From Vibrio ruber DSM 16370 (GTDB lineage Bacteria; Pseudomonadota; Gammaproteobacteria; Enterobacterales; Vibrionaceae): a DNA stretch of 36,829 nt. Positions 16,375 through 23,385 of the stretch are shown piece by piece. Numbering within the stretch: the first letter of the stretch is position 1; the number at the start of each line of letters is the position of its first letter. The stretch spans positions 1 to 36,829 of the forward strand of contig NZ_FULE01000056.1 of NCBI RefSeq assembly GCF_900163965.1, given 5' to 3'. The position numbers were made by a program, and so were the translations under genes. The notes beneath the pieces were generated by a model. The model was not told the DNA's origin. It searched no databases and worked only from the letters and a program-made list of their open reading frames with translations.

Positions 16375-17115
16375 CTAAAAACTGACATTTTTAAACACGA
16401 GGGCGCAACCAATCACCAGCAGGAAAATGTGCACAATTCGGTGATAATTAATTTTATATTTCTGCAGTAGGTGATACCCCACCATCCCGCCGGTTAGTCC
16501 GATGATAAACGCTGGCATTGCTGAGAGTACATGTGAGAGTACGGTTTCGGTGATCAGGCCTTCCCGCCAGAAACCGATGTTTGCACCAATCATTTGTAAC
16601 ATAAAGAAAAAAGCCAGTGTTGATTTGGTCTGATCCGCTGTCCACGGCTGCATTGAAGTGTATGCAATGACCGGTGGGCCGGATTCGCCGACACTGGCAC
16701 CCAACACGCCAGATGTAAAACCGGCCCCGATAGTGATAGGGACGGAAGTCTTTTTAAACAATGGTTTCTTCGATGTCATTGAGTGGATACTTGACACAAT
16801 GAGTACCACCCCCATGGTGATCAGAATGTACTGGGATGGCATATTTGCGAGTAACTTCGCACCAACGAATGATGCCGGGATCGAGCCGGCAAAGAGAATG
16901 AGGCCTGTTTGTCGCTGGATGGAATGACGCATTTTCCAGACGACGGGCAGGGTGACTAACCAGCCGAAAATCGCGGCAATCGGTACTGCTGTCTGAGCTG
17001 TCACAAGGAGTGAGAGTAATGGTACGGAGACTAAAGCTGCTCCGAATCCGGTCAGCCCCTGAGTAAAACCTGCCAGCGCGATAATCATCGAAATGAGTAG
17101 TATTGTGGTGTCCAT
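16375..17115 (-). CDS. TauE/SafE-type permease, probable organosulfonate exporter
   Basis: The product is a 246-residue membrane protein with about eight hydrophobic segments and the TauE/SafE pattern: GFTQGLTGFGAALVSVPLL in the first half and GAGFTSGVLGASVGESGPPVIAY in the second, an internal repeat. Proteins of this family export sulfite or sulfonates and often accompany sulfoglycolysis genes, where they are thought to release DHPS or sulfolactate. Here it is divergent from the mutarotase gene, and the shared 236-bp region holds the candidate operators. DHPS, the expected product of the pathway, is the likely substrate. E. coli uses no such gene in its yih cluster. Confidence 0.82.
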   Translation of the reverse strand: MDTTILLISMIIALAGFTQGLTGFGAALVSVPLLSLLVTAQTAVPIAAIFGWLVTLPVVWKMRHSIQRQTGLILFAGSIPASFVGAKLLANMPSQYILITMGVVLIVSSIHSMTSKKPLFKKTSVPITIGAGFTSGVLGASVGESGPPVIAYTSMQPWTADQTKSTLAFFFMLQMIGANIGFWREGLITETVLSHVLSAMPAFIIGLTGGMVGYHLLQKYKINYHRIVHIFLLVIGCALVFKNVSF

Positions 17116-17184
17116 ATGTCCTGAGTTTGAACTGAGTGAATGTCAATACACTATAAATTTATCAAAAAAAATTACCATCGAATT

Positions 17185-17198
17185 TGTCACATTTTGTC
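17185..17198. promoter_or_regulatory. Candidate CsqR operator in the tauE-like / yihR divergent region
   Basis: TGTCACATTTTGTC is identical, in reverse orientation, to GACAAAATGTGACA at 20280-20293 in the other divergent control region of this cluster. It lies 70 bp upstream of the tauE-like start. Read on the minus strand it is a GACA-N6-GACA direct repeat. The DeoR-family repressor encoded at 18494-19252 is the obvious candidate protein. Confidence 0.55.
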
Positions 17199-17221
17199 TG
17201 AATGTGATCACTTGTTTTCGG

Positions 17222-17237
17222 TTTGTGACAACTATCT
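17222..17237. promoter_or_regulatory. Second shared motif upstream of yihR
   Basis: TTTGTGACAACTATCT recurs with one change at 21314-21329. It lies just upstream of a TATAAT at 17260-17265 that could be the yihR -10 element, where a repressor site would be effective. Confidence 0.45.
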
Positions 17238-17351
17238 CAGATGGTGAAGGGCGGTTTTGTATAATGAAATTGACTTATTTTCCGGTCTTTCAGTTTGGTC
17301 AAAGTGGTCAGACTGATATCTGTGTTGTTGTACCGGGAAACGCATCACCCA

Positions 17352-18449
17352 ATGACGAATATGAATAAACCAATAAGAGATAATCGCGTGAAATTGAATA
17401 TTGAAAACTGGGGGCAGATTGAGGGGCAACATGTTCCGGTGAAGTTAATCACACTGCAAAACAGTCAGGGAATGATTCTGTGTGTGACCAATTATGGGTG
17501 TATTGTGACCACCATTGAAGCACCGGATCGTGATGGCAATAACGCTAATATTGTACTGGGATATGAATGTTTAGATAAGTATGTCCAAGGGCATCCCTTT
17601 TTTGGTGCTCTGGCAGGACGGTATGCCAATCGAATCAAAGACGGGCGCTACGAAATCGACGGCCATGTGTTCCAACTAGAAAAAAATGAACCGGCAACGC
17701 AGCAGCATTTGCATGGTGGTCGGCAAGGATTTGATAAATATGTTTGGGATTTTGCAGTAGAAACACAAAGTGATGCGATCTATATCCATTTGAGCCGGAT
17801 TTCTCCGGATGGTGAATCGGGGTATGGGGGGACATTACAGGTTCGACATACCATCGGGTTGGATGAACAGAATCAAGTCCATTTCAACTTTCAAGCCACA
17901 ACGGACAGGCCGACGGTGGTCAACTTAACGAACCATAGCTATTACAATCTCGCGGGGCACGATTCAGGCACGGTGAATCATCATGAGCTAAAACTGTTTT
18001 CCCGTTTCTACACTCCGGTGACGGAGCAGATGGTTCCAACCGGGGAGATTCGTGCCGTCGCAGGTACAGGGTTGGATTTTATGATCGCAACTCGTATCGG
18101 TGATAATCAGGCTCGGATGGATGAGGCTGGGTTTGATCACAATTTTGTTTTAGACGGAAAAGAGAAGGAGGGAGCATATCATTATGCTGCCGAGTTGTAT
18201 GAGCCGACAAGCGGCCGGCTGATGACGGTGCTGACCACACAACCTGCTGTCCAGTTCTATAATGGATTCAAACTCTCGAATAAGCATTGGGTTGGCCGTC
18301 ATGGTCAGCGTTATCAGTCAACTCATGGCTTGTGTCTCGAAACCCAGCATTATCCTGATAGCCCGAATCACGCCCATTTCCCGACCACACGCTTAAATCC
18401 GGGAGATGTATTTGAAGAGAAAACCATTTATCGTTTCTCCGTCAAGTAA
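17352..18449 (+). CDS. yihR: Aldose 1-epimerase family protein, probable sulfoquinovose mutarotase YihR
   Basis: The product is 365 residues with the galactose-mutarotase fold. The catalytic His is in NLTNHSYYNLAG (H195) and the catalytic Glu in LCLETQHYPDSPNH (E330); HLHGG and the N/R pair in AGRYANRI fit the sugar pocket. It should interconvert the alpha and beta anomers of the free sugar, here SQ released by YihQ. The frame is open upstream to 17295, but MTNMNKPIRD at 17352 (or the ATG at 17361) gives the usual family length; the ribosome site is weak. A perfect terminator follows. The SQ assignment rests on its position inside the cluster. Confidence 0.85.
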   Translation: MTNMNKPIRDNRVKLNIENWGQIEGQHVPVKLITLQNSQGMILCVTNYGCIVTTIEAPDRDGNNANIVLGYECLDKYVQGHPFFGALAGRYANRIKDGRYEIDGHVFQLEKNEPATQQHLHGGRQGFDKYVWDFAVETQSDAIYIHLSRISPDGESGYGGTLQVRHTIGLDEQNQVHFNFQATTDRPTVVNLTNHSYYNLAGHDSGTVNHHELKLFSRFYTPVTEQMVPTGEIRAVAGTGLDFMIATRIGDNQARMDEAGFDHNFVLDGKEKEGAYHYAAELYEPTSGRLMTVLTTQPAVQFYNGFKLSNKHWVGRHGQRYQSTHGLCLETQHYPDSPNHAHFPTTRLNPGDVFEEKTIYRFSVK

Positions 18450-18463
18450 TTGGGCTTTTCCGC

Positions 18464-18493
18464 TCCGATAAGCATATTACGATGCTTATCGGA
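18464..18493. terminator. Bidirectional terminator between yihR and csqR
   Basis: A 12-bp perfect stem, tccgataagcat (18464-18475) and atgcttatcgga (18482-18493), has a 6-nt loop and lies between two convergent genes 44 bp apart. No long T run is present on either side. Confidence 0.75.
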
Positions 18494-19252
18494 CTATGAG
18501 CAGATCACCAGCTCGGTATCATTTTGCTTTGCAACAGCTTCGATGGCAGGGCTCGGCTGCGTATCGGTAAAGAAGTAACCCACATCTTTGATGTTGGCTA
18601 AAGTGATAGACCCGCGGGGGATAAACTTACTTGAATCCATCGCAACCAAGACATGTCGTGCTGATTTCATCACCATTTGAGTAATCATCGTTTCATTGAG
18701 ATCGTACTCAAGTAATGTGCCGTCAACATCAATTGATGCTGCGCTGGTAATCAGATAATCGAACCGGAAGTTAGAAATAAAATCAATGGCTTCCGTACCG
18801 ACAATGCCACCATTAAATGCTTTAATCTTGCCGCTCGGGATCAGCACATCGATCGAGGCGTTGGTATGCAGCACATTGGCAACACGAAGACTATTGGTAA
18901 TGACCTGCAAATTGTTTTTCTGTGCCAAATAGCTGGCGATCACTTCTGCGGTTGTACCAATCGTAATGAAGACAGTTGAATGATCGGGAATCAGATCTGC
19001 AATCGCCTTGCCGATGGCGTGTTTTTGCGCGGTGCCGGAGACCTTACGTACTTCATAATCAAGGTTATTTTTGGTTGCCGGAGAACTGGCTCCCCCGTGG
19101 TGGCGAATCACCAATCGCTCATGACTGAGCTTTTTGATGTCACGACGAATCGTCTGCGTTGAAACATCCAACAGCTCGGCGAGTTCTTCGACCCCGTAAT
19201 ACCCTTTTTCATTGACTAACTGAATTAACTTATCTTGTCTGGGATTAGTCAC
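18494..19252 (-). CDS. csqR: DeoR-family repressor of the SQ cluster (CsqR/YihW-like)
   Basis: The product is 252 residues. The N-terminal DeoR helix-turn-helix is YGVEELAELLDVSTQTIRRDI (about 19-38), followed by the HHGGA hinge. The C-terminal sugar-phosphate sensor domain has the family's TIGTTAEVIASYL and ITNSLRVANVL segments. E. coli CsqR (YihW) represses the yih operons and is released by SQ or its glycosides. This gene sits 18 bp after yihV on the same strand, so repressor and kinase are co-transcribed. The exact 14-bp repeat in both divergent control regions of the cluster is its likely binding site. The identity as CsqR is inferred from context and family. Confidence 0.82.
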   Translation of the reverse strand: MTNPRQDKLIQLVNEKGYYGVEELAELLDVSTQTIRRDIKKLSHERLVIRHHGGASSPATKNNLDYEVRKVSGTAQKHAIGKAIADLIPDHSTVFITIGTTAEVIASYLAQKNNLQVITNSLRVANVLHTNASIDVLIPSGKIKAFNGGIVGTEAIDFISNFRFDYLITSAASIDVDGTLLEYDLNETMITQMVMKSARHVLVAMDSSKFIPRGSITLANIKDVGYFFTDTQPSPAIEAVAKQNDTELVICS

Positions 19253-19270
19253 ATTAACCCTTCGCTTTGT

Positions 19271-20158
19271 TTATTTTTGTAGTTTTTGATCCACTTCAAC
19301 TCGAGTCGGGATTCCTTCTCGACCGCCTCTTTTGGTACATTTTAACGCTGCTACGGTATTTGAGAATACAATACTTTCGCGACTTTGTTTAGCCTCGGCA
19401 ACGGCAACTGCTAACGCACCATGGAATACATCCCCTGCACCCGTCGTATCAACCACATCGACTTTGATGACGGATTCATGGCATACATCCTGATTCTCTA
19501 ACCAGTAACATCCTTTTGAGCCTACTGTAACATAGACTTTTCCCGATGTTTGTTTTTGAGCTATTTTGAGCCCTTCTATCGGGTCTGTGCAACCAGTAAA
19601 TTTTTCTAATCCGGGTTCAGAAAATGCGACGTGATCTGCAAGTTTGACTAGCCGGTCAATGGGATCCGGAGACATATCGGCATCAAGAACCGAAGGAATA
19701 CCATAGTTTTTTGCCTGTTGCAGCGCATATTCTGCGCCTTCAGGCCAGCGAACATCAGTGAGTATGGTGGTGTAGCGGGAAAAGTCGATGGCTTCAAGCG
19801 GGGTCGGATTCCGGCTGAGTGACGGGTCCTGATAGTTGACGATGATTCGCTCACCTTGGTCATCGACCAGTACCATTGAAAATGCGGATGATGCACCGTG
19901 AATGTGTACCGTTTTGTCAGTATTGACGCCATATTCCTGTAATTCTGCCAGCATCGTTTCGGCGACACTGTCTTGACCTACACGACCAATAAAATCAACA
20001 GTATGGCCTAATTTTGCGACAGCAACTGCTGCTGTCGCAGCCGGGCCACCACCCACTTCAAAGTAATCCGTGGCAACATATTTCCCACCTGTAGTCGGCA
20101 GGCTTGCTACCCGCTGGATCCGGTCGAGCACCGTAATACCTACACATGCTATCGTCAT
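19271..20158 (-). CDS. yihV: 6-deoxy-6-sulfofructose kinase YihV (PfkB/ribokinase family)
   Basis: The product is a 295-residue PfkB-family kinase that phosphorylates sulfofructose to sulfofructose-1-phosphate. It matches E. coli YihV closely: N-terminal GITVLDRI, GGGPAATAAVA at 36-46 and the ATP/catalytic motif DTTGAGDVFHGALAVA with catalytic Asp D243. The residues I recall as sulfofructose contacts in E. coli YihV (K27, N109, R138) line up here as K26, N108 and R137. It is the first gene of the leftward yihV-csqR unit, divergent from yihU, and the shared region contains the 14-bp operator candidate. Confidence 0.93.
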   Translation of the reverse strand: MTIACVGITVLDRIQRVASLPTTGGKYVATDYFEVGGGPAATAAVAVAKLGHTVDFIGRVGQDSVAETMLAELQEYGVNTDKTVHIHGASSAFSMVLVDDQGERIIVNYQDPSLSRNPTPLEAIDFSRYTTILTDVRWPEGAEYALQQAKNYGIPSVLDADMSPDPIDRLVKLADHVAFSEPGLEKFTGCTDPIEGLKIAQKQTSGKVYVTVGSKGCYWLENQDVCHESVIKVDVVDTTGAGDVFHGALAVAVAEAKQSRESIVFSNTVAALKCTKRGGREGIPTRVEVDQKLQK

Positions 20159-20279
20159 TGTTCTTCTCTTGGTTCGTTGTTATCGGCTGATACAGCCACA
20201 GTGATGATAGCGGAGTATAATTATTTTTTGACATGGGGCTGGGATTTTTATCACAAAATAACCAAAACAAACAAAAATG

Positions 20280-20293
20280 GACAAAATGTGACA
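20280..20293. promoter_or_regulatory. Candidate CsqR operator in the yihV / yihU divergent region
   Basis: GACAAAATGTGACA is an exact reverse-orientation copy of 17185-17198. It lies 122 bp upstream of yihV and 74 bp upstream of yihU, suited to controlling both. Extended on the right it reads acatttgt, giving a partly palindromic site. Confidence 0.55.
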
Positions 20294-20366
20294 TTTGTTG
20301 TGGTGGTTCCCGCTATGAATGTTTTATATTGTTCTTCACTCATCTACTCAGTGAAGGAATAACAAT

Positions 20367-21260
20367 ATGTCAGCAATCGGTTTTATTGGTTTAGGTCAGA
20401 TGGGAATGCCCATGGCGCTGAATCTGCTCAAAGGGGGACATTCCCTGAAAGTCTTCGATATCAATGAGGCTGCTATTCAGCAATTGGTTACACAAGGGGC
20501 GACAGCTGCGGTATCACCCGCTGATGCTGCTTTGGACGCTGAGTTTGTGGTGACGATGTTGCCTAACGGAACTCTGGTAAAAAATGTTCTTTTTGGTGAA
20601 AACAGTGTGGTATCGGCCTTAAATAAGGATGCTCTCGTCATTGATATGTCGACAATTCATCCCCATGAAACGGATGCTCTGATTCAAGCAATGAGCGATA
20701 AAGGGTTTGCCATGATGGAAGCCCCCGTCGGCCGAACTTCAGAACATGCTGTTCGTGGTGAATTGTTGATTATGGCCGGGGGAACAAAATCACAGATCGA
20801 GCGGGCTCAGCCACTGTTCGACTGCATGGGCTCTGAAACCATTGATGCTGGTGGCGCGGGAAAAGGTATTCGCGTGAAAATCATTAATAACTACATGAGT
20901 ATTGCGCTCAATGCCCTCTCTGCTGAAGCTGCGACACTTGCTGAAGCGATTGGTCTGGATTGGGATACCGCGATGAAAGTCATGAGCGGAACGCCCGCAG
21001 GTAAGGGGCACTTTACGACAACATGGCCGGGTAAAGTGCTTGCCGGTGACCTGTCGCCGGTGTTTATGATTGATTTGGCTCACAAAGATTTAGGGATAGC
21101 TTTGGAGCTTGCCAATCAGGTTCATGTGCCAATGCCGTGTGGTGCCGCCTCTCGTGAGTTGTACAGTGCTGCGCGTGCCTCTGGACGCGGACGTCAGGAC
21201 TGGACCGCAATTCTTGAACAGCTGCGTGTGACTTCCGGCTTAACGGCTAAGGTGAAGTAA
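20367..21260 (+). CDS. yihU: Sulfolactaldehyde reductase YihU
   Basis: The product is a 297-residue beta-hydroxyacid dehydrogenase that reduces sulfolactaldehyde to dihydroxypropanesulfonate with NADH. The Rossmann motif GLGQMGMPMA is at 8-17 and the catalytic Lys is K171 in RVKIINNYMSIA. R123 and T124 (in VGRTSEHA) and S178 sit where the sulfonate-binding residues of E. coli YihU are reported, and the C-terminus GRQDWTAILEQLRV also matches. GAAGGA precedes the ATG. Its NADH demand matches the NADH made by GldA. Its product would leave through the TauE-type exporter. Confidence 0.95.
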   Translation: MSAIGFIGLGQMGMPMALNLLKGGHSLKVFDINEAAIQQLVTQGATAAVSPADAALDAEFVVTMLPNGTLVKNVLFGENSVVSALNKDALVIDMSTIHPHETDALIQAMSDKGFAMMEAPVGRTSEHAVRGELLIMAGGTKSQIERAQPLFDCMGSETIDAGGAGKGIRVKIINNYMSIALNALSAEAATLAEAIGLDWDTAMKVMSGTPAGKGHFTTTWPGKVLAGDLSPVFMIDLAHKDLGIALELANQVHVPMPCGAASRELYSAARASGRGRQDWTAILEQLRVTSGLTAKVK

Positions 21261-21313
21261 CGCCTGAAGCATCAGTTTGGCGCTGGTTGGGTTTTTGGTA
21301 AAAATATCGAGTT

Positions 21314-21343
21314 TTTGTGGCAACTATCTGACATTTTTTGACA
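21314..21343. promoter_or_regulatory. Candidate regulator sites downstream of yihU
   Basis: TTTGTGGCAACTATCT (21314-21329) matches 15 of 16 bases of the element at 17222-17237. It runs directly into GACATTTTTTGACA (21330-21343), which has the same GACA-N6-GACA spacing as the 14-bp operator candidate. The site is upstream of the terminator, so its target promoter is unclear. Confidence 0.4.
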
Positions 21344-21402
21344 TTGTAACACGCTTGTCTGAGCGCTGTTCATTGATAGATCGATGTCGGTTCCCATCTG
21401 TT

Positions 21403-21441
21403 AAAAGCCTTTCTTTATTAATCAAGTAAAGAAAGGCTTTT
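21403..21441 (+). terminator. Terminator after yihU
   Basis: A 15-bp perfect stem, aaaagcctttcttta (21403-21417) and taaagaaaggctttt (21427-21441), has a 9-nt loop and is followed by cttattttg. It separates yihU from the aldolase-TRAP-isomerase operon. Confidence 0.9.
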
Positions 21442-21808
21442 CTTATTTTGCGATTCTGTTCACTTTTTGTCTCAATAAACTGTTGGTTATTTATCAATAC
21501 CGCAGTAATAGATTCGTTTAAATCCCTACTTAATTGCATGATATAAAAAGAAGATAATGTATTTTTCTATAGTTTTCTAACCCATAGTGTGATTGGCCAT
21601 TGGATACCCGTTTTGAACGGTGTGTGAAACTCAATTATGAGCATTATGATTCATTTGTTTGTGATTGCGTGTAAATTTTTGATGCTAAATGTCACTTTGT
21701 GGACATAATTGTTATGTCGGTAACAGAAATTGACAGATTCGATTGGTAAATTGTATTCCACGAACCACAGTCTTATAAGACTAATTTGATGATAAAGGAA
21801 CACGATAA

Positions 21809-22672
21809 ATGTCGTATGTATCTGGTAAAACAATGATTCAGGAAGCGTGGAAAAATGGTTATGCCATCGGCGCTTTCACCGCGCACAATCTGGAAACGAT
21901 AAAAGCTGTCCTGCTTGCTGCTGAAGAAGAGCAGGCACCAATCATGATTCAGATTGGTCAGAAAGCTATTAATGAAATGGGGATGAAGCCGCTCCGGGAC
22001 GCGATTGACTCTCTGATCGAACATCATCGCATCACTGTCCCTGTCTGTGTTCATTTAGATCATAGCCGTCAGTTTGAACAGTGCATGGAAGCTGCGACTC
22101 GTCATTTTCAATCACTGATGTTTGATGGATCTGCATTACCTTTTGAAGAAAACATTCGCATTACCAAAGCCGTTGTTGAGGTTGCAAATGCTTTAGGACT
22201 CGGTGCTGAAGGTGAAATCGGTAAGATCGGTGGCACAGAAGATGACATCACCGTTGATGAGAAAGACGCAATGATCACCACGGTCGCAGAGGCGCTGGAT
22301 TTCTCTGAACGTACCGGTGTGGATTATCTCGCTGTTTCCATCGGTACTGCACATGGCGTGTATAAAACAACGCCTGAGCTGAAATTTGACCGGCTCTCTG
22401 AAATTAAACAGGCAGTACAGAAACCGATTGTATTACACGGCGGTTCCGGGGTGCCGGACGATCAGATCGTGGAAGCGGTTAAACGCGGGGTCGCGAAGAT
22501 CAATGTCGATACCGAGTTGCGTCAGGCGTTTATTCTCGGTGTGCAAGAGCATTGGAAAGCCAATGAGAAAGACTACATTCTGGCTGATGTGATGAATAAA
22601 GGCATTACAAGTATGAAAGAAGTCGTGCAGCACAAAATCCGTCTGTTTGGCTCAAATGGTAAAGCAAAATAA
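21809..22672 (+). CDS. Class II (zinc) aldolase, probable sulfofructose-1-phosphate aldolase
   Basis: The product is 287 residues of the class II FBP/tagatose-bisphosphate aldolase family. The catalytic Asp and first Zn ligand are D84 and H85 in VHLDHSR. Other family residues are AEGEIGKIGG (134-141), H182 in SIGTAHGVYK, H210 in IVLHGGSG, and KINVDTELR for the phosphate site. In this cluster it should split sulfofructose-1-phosphate into DHAP and sulfolactaldehyde. E. coli uses YihT, a class I Schiff-base aldolase of unrelated mechanism, and no YihT homologue is present here. As I recall, zinc aldolases in this role have been described in some Gram-positive sulfo-EMP variants. AAAGGA precedes the ATG. 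It heads an operon with the TRAP membrane subunits, the EIIB domain and yihS. Ordinary tagatose- or fructose-bisphosphate cleavage is the alternative. Confidence 0.87.
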   Translation: MSYVSGKTMIQEAWKNGYAIGAFTAHNLETIKAVLLAAEEEQAPIMIQIGQKAINEMGMKPLRDAIDSLIEHHRITVPVCVHLDHSRQFEQCMEAATRHFQSLMFDGSALPFEENIRITKAVVEVANALGLGAEGEIGKIGGTEDDITVDEKDAMITTVAEALDFSERTGVDYLAVSIGTAHGVYKTTPELKFDRLSEIKQAVQKPIVLHGGSGVPDDQIVEAVKRGVAKINVDTELRQAFILGVQEHWKANEKDYILADVMNKGITSMKEVVQHKIRLFGSNGKAK

Positions 22673-22747
22673 TAACAATACGACTGTCTATTTCGGGGGC
22701 TGAATCCTCAGCACCCGATGGTTTTATAATTCAATAATGGTGATTCT

Positions 22748-23371
22748 ATGTTAAGAGCCATCGAAAAAGTATTAAACACTGCCACAACACCTCTGTCGAA
22801 AATACTCCGCCATTTAGGCGGGATTTTGCTCCTTGTCATGACGGCCATTGTGGTTGTACAAGTGCTGTTCCGTTACGTACTCAATATCCCATTAAGCTGG
22901 ACGGATGAATCTTCCCGCTTCTTGATGATTTACATGACGTATTTGTGTTTGCCGTTTGTTTATCTGACCGATAAAAACATCGCAATGACGTTTGTGACTG
23001 AAATCCTTGAAAAGAAAACACCACGGCTGTTCGCCTTCCTCGCTTTAATCGCTCATATCTCGGCAATCTTAGTCTTTGTCGTGTGGATTAAATTTGGCTG
23101 GAACTTTTTCCAGACGGGAGCGGTTATGGCAGATAGCTTACCCATTCCCATGTATTACATCTATGTCATTCCTCCGGTGATGATGGGGGTCACGATCTTA
23201 TTCGCCCTGCAAAAATGTGTTGCGTCATTGCGGAACCTGTTCGGTGATTTTGAAGATATCTCTCAAACTGCCCAGACGGCCGCCCTGTTTGAAAGGACAG
23301 AAGACGACGAAGACGAAGACTTACCTCATGATCAACAACAAACACAGCCGCTTGGCTCGAAAACGGCTTAA
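22748..23371 (+). CDS. dctQ: TRAP transporter small membrane subunit (DctQ family)
   Basis: The product is 207 residues with four membrane segments in about the first 165 residues and the DctQ pattern VVVQVLFRYVLNIPLSWTDESSRFLM early on. The last ~40 residues form an acidic, Gln-rich cytoplasmic tail (RTEDDEDEDLPHDQQQ) that is longer than in many family members and has no recognised role. It partners with DctM encoded 14 bp downstream and with the binding protein at 10196-11245. The start is preceded only by a weak GGTGA. Confidence 0.88.
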   Translation: MLRAIEKVLNTATTPLSKILRHLGGILLLVMTAIVVVQVLFRYVLNIPLSWTDESSRFLMIYMTYLCLPFVYLTDKNIAMTFVTEILEKKTPRLFAFLALIAHISAILVFVVWIKFGWNFFQTGAVMADSLPIPMYYIYVIPPVMMGVTILFALQKCVASLRNLFGDFEDISQTAQTAALFERTEDDEDEDLPHDQQQTQPLGSKTA

Positions 23372-23385
23372 GAGGGTGTACGACA

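Larger units (their letters stand above)
21261..21808. other. 548-bp gap between yihU and the aldolase gene
   Basis: No gene is visible. In order it holds the second copy of the TTTGTGrCAACTATCT motif (21314-21329), a GACA-N6-GACA element (21330-21343), the yihU terminator (21403-21441), and an A/T-rich promoter region for the aldolase operon. The last contains TGTCACTTTGTGGACA at 21690-21705, which resembles but does not equal the cluster's 14-bp motif. Confidence 0.6.

Noticed and set aside
21324..21539. 71-codon minus-strand open frame after yihU
   Set aside because: It runs through the strong terminator stem and has no ribosome site or recognisable sequence.
21676..21705. CRP site or full CsqR operator before the aldolase gene
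   Set aside because: TGTGA-like and TGTCAC...GGACA elements are present, but spacing and half-sites do not match either motif well; kept only as a note in the gap entry.
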